DNA from: Tipula vernalis
Lineage: Eukaryota; Arthropoda; Insecta; Diptera; Tipulidae
NCBI GenBank assembly: GCA_958295665.1
Contig: OY282560.1
Location: 187,101,561 to 187,165,560, forward strand
Direction: 5' to 3'
Length of the DNA: 64,000 nt
In this document: one piece after another, positions 56,745 through 64,000 of the stretch
Numbering within the stretch: the first letter of the stretch is position 1
How the letters are laid out: the number at the start of each line of letters is the position of its first letter
Position numbers and translations under genes: made by a program
Notes under the pieces: model-generated
Seen by the model: the letters and a program-made list of their open reading frames with translations, nothing else
What the model was told of the DNA's origin: nothing
Database searches by the model: none

Positions 56745-58832
56745 GTACCACCCAAGTAGCATTTTTATTTGTCCATTGGTTCTCACATTACTGTGACAAC
56801 TAATTTCCCCGCCTTTTTGTTGTAGCGAACCGTATACCACAACAGCATTACAACGTATCACATAGCTATTTTGGCGAAAATAATTGTTTTCCATAGCTTT
56901 GTGAAAGCGGTATAAGGAGTTGTGGTTGTTTTTCACAACTTTTAATTGAGCGTGAAACGGTTGTAAAATATTTTCGAAACAGGTATTTGAATATCGTCAC
57001 AACCTGTAGAACACGCTGTCACAGCTCTCTGTCAACTATTTGAAAACTAATAATTGTGGTCAAAAACAGAACTACACAACATAATCTACAACTTCTGCAC
57101 AAGTAAAATGGTAATAACAAAAGTTATGACAACCATTATAATAATGATCAGTTGTACTCATATTACAAAAATACAATATGTGTAACTAAAAACATTATGA
57201 CACTATAAACATAAAATATATGATGGAGAAAAATATTACATTATTCTGATTGATATTTATGCAATTCTAATTTTCGATAAATATCGCACATATACGCGGG
57301 AGAAATAATGGGAAATACATTTTTACTGTAAAATGAGGATTTCTAGGTCGAAAAATGAAGCATCGCTCCAAATTTTTTGATTCCTGAGGAAAATTAAATT
57401 AAAGTTAAAAATATTTAAAAAAATAATTGATATGACCGATTAGGTCATTGAACCACATTTTTTATTTTAATACGATTAATTTCAAAATGGAGTCGCATAT
57501 TGGCTTTATAAACATGGCGTAATGCAAGTAAGGCACTACGACAACCGTTGTACAACCAGTACAACCAATTTTGTTAAATGGATTTGTTCACAACTAGTAT
57601 AACGAAAAAAAATTGTGAAGTTATGAAGCAAACTTTCTGCATCCTGTAGTTGTGCTCAGAACCGATCTGACAATATTTATTTGTGTTAGGGTTTTGAAAC
57701 AGATAGTTTTATTGACAATAAATGACATAGTTTTACTATCGTGATTCCATTCGCCCACTACAACACATTTTAGGCATCCATGTTTACCATTCAAATTTAC
57801 AACACCTTTTAAAAACGCCCTCGCTGGAGAATCACAAACAATACATCCTGATGTTAATTTTCACGAGACAAAACATCTGATGTTAATTTTCACCAGTATT
57901 CAATAGCAATTTTAACTCATCCAAGAAAGGCCTATATAAAGACAGCAAATCAATAAGTTAATTTGTAAAGATCAAATTCAAAATATTCGGTTAAATAATT
58001 AAATATCACATTACCTTAAGAAATCTTCTACAGATTGAGGTTTCTCTCCCCCACTTCAGATCCCAACTACCATTGGGCTGTATGTTGTCATTTCATGAAT
58101 ATTAAATAATACTGGCCAAAATTCTTTTCTGGAGCTTTTGTAAATTGGTAGGCCGTCGATATTAAAATTTAGAGATATACGAGTATCTAATGCTTTATCA
58201 ATATCGTGCAAAATGTATTTAAGGCGAACTTCAAGACCTTGGTGCCAATAAATACCATGACCAATAGTTCTCAATTTTATAGATTTTGGTGTCTCGAGTA
58301 ACGTTCGTGCAGCGGATGAAGTGAACAAAATGGCTTTAGTGCTCAATACATAAATGTGAAATATATACAGCTAAACAACTACTAAAGGATTGGCAAAACG
58401 GAACAAGAATTCAGATCACAACTTCTGATGTGAAAAGGGAAAGCGAATCTGAAATGGTGATGGTATTCAGCTGTGACAACTACTTGACAACAAATTTTGT
58501 GAACTGTTTTTTTCGGTTCTTTATTAGTGATTAAAGACGATGTCACGTGCATGTGCTAACCATCTTTGCAAACCAATTAGTACTGGAGCTCAAATGGTAA
58601 TAAAATTAGTTATGTAATGCATGTCCCAACCAATTTTGCGAGCAAATTAGCTGAATGTATGAATCAGTGGTGTATTTTATTAGAAACAAGTATTTTACAA
58701 CTACAATTTTCTGTCGAAAATTTTAATAAGCTTGACAACCATTCAACAAGCAATTACTGGTTGTGAAAACATTCTCACAACCTGAAATTAGTTGTGCACA
58801 ACTAATAGTTATACGATGCTACTTGGGCACTC
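56745..58832. mobile_element. Inner TIR element, CCCAAGTAGCAT ends
   Basis: CACCCAAGTAGCATTTTTAT on the left and the complemented right end GTGCCCAAGTAGCATCGTAT define about 2.09 kb. Subterminal and internal copies of TTGTGACAACTA, AGTTGTGAACAA and similar GTTGT/ACAAC phrases occur throughout, probably binding sites for its transposase. It carries the NIDGLP-type coding fragment on the minus strand. I cannot name the superfamily with confidence. Confidence 0.75.
58008..58346 (-). pseudogene. Transposon protein fragment with FNIDGLPIYKSS motif
   Basis: On the minus strand 96 codons end at a TGA at 58056-58058 and continue in the same frame through GGEKPQSVEDFLR to a TAA at about 58017. The core is ISLNFNIDGLPIYKSSRKEF followed by WPVLFNIHEM and VVGI. 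I recall this arrangement (N-[IV]-D-G-L-P-[IL]-[FY]-K-S-S ... W-P-[IV]-L ... P-x-V-[VI]-G) from large uncharacterised transposon proteins common in arthropods and cnidarians, where a FL(R)PF segment follows as it does here. There is no ATG; the upstream limit is a TAG. It is a relic of the inner element's transposase or accessory protein. The conserved Asp could be catalytic, but that is a guess. Confidence 0.55.
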
Positions 58833-59152
58833 TGCAAAATATTTTGACAAATAAAATGAAATTTTGATGTTTTATGGCAAAATTTTAGCTTTTTAATAAA
58901 TTTTAGGTGAAAATGTAATACAATTTGTGTTATTATAATAAAACATAAATAATAAATTGTGGAATACAAAAGCAATTTGCCAAAAATTGTATTATTCGAA
59001 AAACGAACCAAATTCAAATTTTTTTCTTATTCTCAAAGAGAGAAATTAGATATATTCTTTATGTTAGTAGTTGAACAAAAAATGTCACGAGCCGTTTGTC
59101 ATTTATTTTTTGTCAAGAGAAAAATATACAAGTGGAGACCAGCCATCATTCT

Positions 59153-59300
59153 CTCCATTTATGTGCTTGAGCAGCCGCCAAAAAGCTTCCTCAGTTATTT
59201 AGATTTAAGATATGCATATCAGTTGTAGTATTAAAGTTGTAACTAACTAGGTCTTTTTACACAGTGAATTTTTACTTGTAAGCAAGAACTGAAATAAATT
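59153..59300 (+). pseudogene. hAT transposase, continuation after nested insertions
   Basis: In one frame the sequence reads SLHLCA, a stop, then AAAKKLPQLFRFKICIS (about 59153-59220). This continues the CTCH at 56313 into the CxCHSLxLCA-x-A-x-KKLP block of hAT transposases. The rest of the protein, including the third catalytic residue and the dimerisation region, is not found before the Tc1 element at 59308. Confidence 0.7.
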
Positions 59301-59600
59301 TCATGTACAGTGCTGGTAAAAAAAAATTGGCCAAACAAATTTATTGCAAATTGGAGTCTTTTTTTGCTAAAATTACAAAACTTTTGAAAGCAATTGGTTT
59401 ATTGTTTCATTTTAAATACATGTATGACGTAATTTTTTGAAAGAAAAAAAATTTACCTGCAATTTAGGGGCAAAACACCGAAAAAATGCCAAAATATTCA
59501 AAATACGTTGATTGGTGTTAAAGTAATGTAATAAATTAAACACTTGTTTTTTATTTTTTTGTTTGTTTTTTATTGATTTATAGAAGTTCAATCTTTCATA

Positions 59601-60720
59601 TTAATATTTTGTTGGACCGCCTTTTGCTTTTATTACAGCGATACACCTCCGATTCATTGAATTTGATAAATTTTTCAAAGTCGCAGGAGATATGGATTCC
59701 CAAATCATCATCAACAAACTTTTTAATGCTTCAATCGATTCTGGGCGCTTCCTTGCTACTTCTAGCTTCATTATAGACCAAATATTTTCAATCGGATTTA
59801 AGTCTGGACTATACGGGGGCCAGCTCAACACATCGATACTTTTTTCTTAGAAGTACTTTTTTACCTTTAAATGAAGAGATAAGAAAAAAAACAAGTTTTA
59901 ACAAATTATTTATGTTTATCTGAAAGCCAATTTGTCTATCTACAATTCAAAATTAATAACTCACAATTTTGGCGGTATGGCACGGAGCGTTGTCCTGTTG
60001 AAAAATAAATTTGCAAGTCTCGCCAAAAAGCTTTAACGCAGAAGGCTCAAATTCGTTCTGAAGGACCTGCAGATAAACAGCTGCTGTAACGCTGGAACTA
60101 AGGAAGCACAATCGACCGGTTTCATTTCCAGAAAAGCATCCCCAGACCATAACTCCTTCTTTTTTCGGTGGAAGTCTTAAAAGACATTCGTTGCTAAGTC
60201 TCTCGCCAGGTTTTCTCCTTACGAGAATTCTTCCATCTCCAACTTGCAGCATGAATTTTGATTCATCGGAGAAAATCACATCATTCCACATCTCTGGAGT
60301 CCAATTAACATGCTCCTGGGCCCATAGCAAACGTTTTTTTTTCACTAGTAATGTGAACTCAGGCTTCTGGACTGGTTTAAGTGCTCTCAAACCAGCTTTA
60401 ACAAGTCTTTTTCTCACTAAGCCGGCTGAAATTTTTTTTCCCGTTGCTCGCTCAAGATCCTGTCTTATGTTCGATGAAGTTTTAAAACGGTTCCGACGAC
60501 TTTGTAATAGTATAAAACGATCTTCCACTGGCGTTGTCGTTCTGGGCCTTCCAGAGCCTTTCTTTCTTTGTGTACCGCCCATCTCTCGATTTTTTTAATA
60601 TTCCACGCGACAGTACTTTTAGAAATGTTTAATCTTTCACCTATTTCACGCGTGGGTAAATTTTCTCGCGCCAAAATCAACATATTGCTTTTACACTGGT
60701 CACTAACTTTTCCAATTTTT
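59601..60720 (-). pseudogene. Tc1 transposase (DD34E), nearly complete
   Basis: The minus strand encodes a cut-and-paste transposase. The N-terminal region (60683-60590) has REIGERLNISKSTVAWNIKK, a helix-turn-helix; a one-base loss in an A run near 60597 shifts the frame before the GSGRPRTTTPVEDRF segment. The DDE domain follows with VIFSDESKFML (first Asp, near 60270), QQDNAPCHTAKI (second Asp, near 59990) and SPDLNPIENIW (Glu, near 59795), then ends KAKGGPTKY at 59601. Between the second Asp and the Glu lies a likely 100-bp GT-AG intron (59865-59964). A TAA just after the acceptor (59847-59849) and the loss of the initiator ATG (ATT at about 60719) add to the frameshift, so the copy is inactive, though only lightly damaged. 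Length and motifs match full-size Tc1 transposases. Confidence 0.92.
59865..59964 (-). other. Putative intron in the Tc1 transposase
   Basis: On the minus strand the coding text HTAKI is followed by GTGAGT, a T-rich tract (CTTGTTTTTTTTCTTATCTC) and TTTAAAG, after which coding resumes in the same frame as VKKYF. The removed length is 100 bases, phase 0. All signals fit a spliceosomal intron; an unspliced insertion is the alternative. Confidence 0.65.
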
Positions 60721-61410
60721 TTTAACTAAAATTGCACTTTATTCTTTATTTGTCTAGGATCACTTGCAGAATAACTTAGGTAATCTTACAAAATATACAC
60801 TATTTATACTCAAAAAATAAATTATAGGCAATAAAACATCTGCACCCTAATGACGGCCAAGAAGGGTAGGCGTAAAAAAAAATAATTGCTTTCCCAATTT
60901 TTTTGCACATCAGTTGCGGGGTTGTACCGGTGTAATAAAAGCAAAAGGCGGTCCAACAAAATATTAATATGAAAGATGGAACTTCTATAAATCAATAAAA
61001 AACAAACAAAAAAATAAAAAACAAGTGTTTAATTTATTACATTACTTTAACACCAATCAACGTATATTGAATATTTTGGCATTTTTTCGGTGTTTTGCCC
61101 CTAAATTTCAGGTAAATTTTTTTTTCAAAAAATTACGTCATACATGTATTTAAAATGAAACAATAAACCAATTGCTTTCAAAAATTTTGTAATTTTAGCA
61201 AAAAAAGACTCCAATTTGCAATAAATTTGTTTGCCCAATTTTTTTTTACCAGCACTGTATATCAATATATGCATATATATAACTAATTTATATAATTGTG
61301 TAAGGACTTTCTTTTAAAATTTTGCACCAAAGCATTCCTAAATAAACAAGTCGTCAATATCAGACCAATTTTAAAATAAGCTTAATTTAAGGGAGATACA
61401 TTTCTGTTCT

Positions 61411-61632
61411 TAAGAATTAAAAGGGTATAAGTCGACTTATGCCCTTTTAATTCTTGTTTAATTTTCTGTTTAATTTTCAATTAAAACCTCTTCAATTTCC
61501 AATTTTTAAGGTAATATCAAATAACAAACAAGTAAAAATTGATATGAGAACGAATTAATAGAAAATTAAACAAGAAATGCGCAAGAGTGTTTTATACCAT
61601 AAATCGACTTACGCCCTTTTAATTCTTGAGCA
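61411..61632. repeat. Nested palindromes, MITE-like
   Basis: AAGAATTAAAAGGGTATAAG, TCGA, CTTATGCCCTTTTAATTCTT (61413-61456) is a 44-bp palindrome. A third copy, ATCGACTTACGCCCTTTTAA, lies at 61604-61623. Between them, TTGTTTAATTTTCT pairs with AGAAAATTAAACAA. This suggests two head-to-head ends of a MITE with a short interior, comparable in logic to the chain at 5835. Confidence 0.72.
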
Positions 61633-63164
61633 CAGATTTTACGATTTCCCATAAGAACCCATGTAAAATTGAACATTTTTGATTACAATTTTATGAATGA
61701 AAAATAATCGTACCAGAAAATATTTTTAGGTTTATATTTAAATCAAACCTTTGAGTATAACATATTTTAAAACCAATAACTTAAATTTAGTAATTTGATT
61801 AATATAATTAAAATAAAATTGTACAAATTTTACAAAAACTATATAAATGACGTAAGATCTTACTATTTTTTTCAAAGACATTTTTCTATTATAAAAAAAC
61901 ATGAACGAAAGATGTATTTGTAAATAAAGGGGTTTTAGTAAAAAATTAATTATTATAAACAAGATTTTATTAATTGATTTTCAAATCATATATTTATCAA
62001 TTATTCTTCTTGATAACGTACAAATCAAAATTCATGTTTGTAAGATTTTTCATTTAAGAAAAACCATATTAAAAAAACATAACTTTTCATATGATTTGTA
62101 TGAAAAATCCACTTTTTATTGTTTTTCTATCCCCCTTATATTAAGTTCGAATTTTATCCTGACGGCTTGAATATCTAGGACTGCTTTGTTTGCACTGATA
62201 CCCACTTGCGCTAGTGCTACTTGCGAGGAAAGAATGATGAAGTATCAAAATTTTTTTGATGGTTGGTTCATGAGGATGGTTTTTTAACCTTGGTATTTAC
62301 ATACATCGTCTAAACCAACCTAATCCACCAAATAAACATAAAAGTTTGATTTGAGTGGATTAGAGCACCAATGTAAATAAGTATACCAAAGGTAACAAAA
62401 TCATCTTGTGTTTTTTTCTTGTGTTATCGTTCGATTTGTAGTGGATATTAAATTCGACCTAAAATTGACAACCCGATACTTTGAAATTTCTTATTCAAAT
62501 GAATTATAATACTAAAAATTTGCAAACTCTGAAAAAAAAAAGAACCTCAATGCTTAACATCATTCAAGACAATATTCAACTGATCGGGTTGTTTAAAAAG
62601 CGCAGTATTCTTTGAATTTTTAAGAAAGGGTTTCCAAATGCTTGGCGTTTTTGGGCGACAAAACATTTTTGCCCTTACGTTTCAGTTTACATGTCGAACA
62701 AGAATAAGTTTTCGAATTTGTTTCTACTTAACGACAATTTAATATTAACGAATCTTACCTTCGCCAAAACCGATGTGTGAAAAAATTAAGTCAAATTTTT
62801 TTTAAATTTAAATTGCGTTGTGTACTAAAGCCAATACACCTAACTTTAATTCTCCTAAAGAATTCTTAAATACTTTAAAAAAACCAATTCCACTAATTTA
62901 TTTTTAAAGTAATTAAATATATTCTACTTATTTCCGTAATAATTCTTGTATACGTACAAATTTTATCAATTTACTGAATTTGTTTCAAATTTGTCATAAA
63001 TCTACCATTTGTCGCTTACTTTAAATCGCAAAATTCAGTATACCATATAACAATGATACTTTTTTCAGTTTTCATTATAATCGAATCAGAATCTCACCCT
63101 AGTGCAATAAGGTTTGCATAATTTTGTTTGTCCACGACTAACGTATAATATACTCGTCATACGT
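61633..63164. other. AT-rich non-coding stretch
   Basis: A 74-codon minus-strand frame (61738-61962) is a product of low complexity. No gene, repeat pair or RNA is recognised. Confidence 0.5.
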
Positions 63165-63540
63165 TTGTTTCTTCAATTATAATAATATTCATTATTCACT
63201 GCTAGTTTATCTAGTAGTCCCTTCTTCCATTATTCACTACTACCAAATAAAAATTTCATTTTGGAAATTTTATCTAGTAGTCTCTTGCCGTTTTTAATAT
63301 AATTAAATTGAAACGTCAAAATGTCGATGAAAATTATTTTAGGATTATTTAAAGGATTTGATTATAAAATACAATATTATTTATCGGTCGTGGACAAATT
63401 ATCGTATTCTACTCGCATATAATGGCTGTTGTTCATTCAGATGATTTATGACACTCGCCTATCGGCTCATGTCGGTAAACTTCATCTTTGAGAATAACTG
63501 CTATCATTATATGCTCGTTGAATAATATACTATTTGTGCA
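63165..63540 (-). repeat. Dispersed repeat C, copy 2
   Basis: This is the reverse-orientation match to 34660-34975, with the landmarks TTATCTAGTAGTCTCTTGCC, AATTGAAACGTCAAAATGTC and TCATGTCGGTAAACTTCATC. A short internal duplication of the CATTATTCACT and CTAGTAGTC part (63188-63225 and 63229-63285) is present only here. Confidence 0.88.
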
Positions 63541-64000
63541 ATGAAAAAATAAAACTTCCTACTAGATGGGAATGAAAAGTTTTCTTTATCATTTCAATTT
63601 ATCACTGAACGGTACTGCGCCTTTTCGATTTGATTACTACTTGAAATAAAATCAAAAAATTTTAAACTAATAAAAGAAAGTTTTGTTTTTTGTGAGTTTA
63701 CATGTTCCATTATCATATTTTTTAGAGACATTTGCGTTTTCACAAAAAAGACCTATTTAGCCCATCACTACTGAACGGGAATCGTACCGCAGAAGCCTAT
63801 TGTGACAAAATAGTATACTATTCAACTAACATTATGACGGTTGTTATTTACGAGGATGTTCATAAATCATGTGAGTGAATAATACAAATTTTTTGCGAGT
63901 AGGATGCGACACTTTGTCCAAGACAATTAAATATTTGTAGTTTTTTACCGATAAGGAATTTGCTTTCTTTTGCTTCCTCTAATGTAAGAAGGATTCTTAC
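63541..64000. other. Non-coding end of window
   Basis: Apart from the short repeat at 63813 nothing is recognised. Confidence 0.5.
63813..63890 (+). repeat. Dispersed repeat C, short copy 3
   Basis: TATACTATTCAACTAACATT, then GTTGTTATTTACGAGGATG and TGTGAGTGAATAATAC resemble the left end of copy 1 in the same orientation, with a deletion in the middle. Confidence 0.6.

Larger units (their letters stand above)
56314..59152. mobile_element. TIR element of 2.8 kb inserted into the hAT
   Basis: ATGGCCAGTCTCCACTTTCG, then TTTTTCTCTTGACAAAAAA, at the left matches the complement of TTTTTTGTCAAGAGAAAAAT and CAAGTGGAGACCAGCCAT at the right, about 40 bp. The hAT reading frame stops exactly at the left end and resumes exactly at the right, with CAT present on both sides, so a 2-3-bp duplication is likely. 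The outer 0.4 and 0.3 kb are non-coding; the centre is occupied by another element. Confidence 0.85.
59308..61257 (-). mobile_element. Tc1 element, ~330-bp TIRs, TA flanks
   Basis: CAGTGCTGGTAAAAAAAAAT at 59308 and its complement ending at 61257 are each flanked by TA (59306-59307, 61258-61259). The arms run about 330 bases (to about 59637 and from about 60928) at high identity. The left arm includes the last codons of the transposase, so the right arm contains a copy of that coding end. The element is 1,950 bp with one minus-strand gene. Confidence 0.95.

Noticed and set aside
60191..60598. 135-codon plus-strand frame
   Set aside because: It is the shadow of the Tc1 transposase on the opposite strand.

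Overview
The window looks like AT-rich euchromatic or pericentromeric DNA from an arthropod, most likely an insect. The only recognisable host gene is an intronless 124-codon histone H2A whose tail and docking domain are of the insect type. Everything else that can be identified is eukaryotic transposable elements (Ty3/gypsy, Jockey/CR1-like and RTE-like LINEs, hAT, Tc1, mariner, PIF/Harbinger-like, many MITEs) or simple and tandem repeats. There are no bacterial gene arrangements, no CRISPR array, and I could not recognise a tRNA or rRNA gene. The species cannot be named from the sequence alone.

Layout. 0-6.4 kb: a decayed LINE reverse transcriptase (1.0-1.76 kb), a nested inverted repeat carrying a hammerhead-like motif (2.85-3.15 kb), the orphan H2A gene (3.4-3.8 kb, minus), a long-arm inverted repeat (4.1-4.7 kb) and a three-arm palindrome chain (5.8-6.4 kb). 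6.8-11.5 kb: a Ty3/gypsy element with gag, protease, reverse transcriptase, RNase H and integrase, broken by frameshifts and one stop, whose two ends do not match as LTRs. 11.7-15.75 kb: four terminal-inverted-repeat (TIR) elements, the last a PIF/Harbinger-like element with a MADF-type reading frame split by a hAT element that left an 8-bp target duplication. 15.75-24.8 kb is mostly non-coding, apart from a large inverted repeat at 21.2-21.9 kb and a roughly 150-bp tandem array at 22.2-23.5 kb. 24.8-34 kb: a Tc1 remnant, hairpin MITEs, a LINE with an intact 955-codon ORF2, and a mariner with roughly 183-bp TIRs.

34-50.5 kb: MITEs, LINE remnants (the largest at 39.0-42.4 kb, minus), a 2.6-kb insertion bounded by a 28-bp direct repeat, an RTE-like pseudogene and a 0.75-kb non-autonomous retroposon with a (TAA)n tail. 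52.2-54.1 kb: a dispersed repeat holding 48 copies of an 8-bp unit, an internally deleted mariner-like element and a pogo/Tigger-like MITE. 54.8-59.2 kb: phase-consistent exons followed by a hAT transposase that is interrupted by a 2.8-kb TIR element, itself interrupted by a second TIR element encoding a fragment with an NIDGLP-type motif. 59.3-61.26 kb: an almost complete Tc1 element with ~330-bp TIRs and a likely 100-bp intron in its DDE domain. The rest is AT-rich DNA with dispersed repeats, some shared with the 34-kb region.

The window is therefore a layered record of insertions rather than a working gene cluster. The best leads are the three-level nest at 54.8-59.2 kb with its unidentified exons and protein family, the divergent orphan H2A, and the hammerhead-like motif. 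Several interpretations, marked as such, rest on my recollection of family motifs and need a database search.
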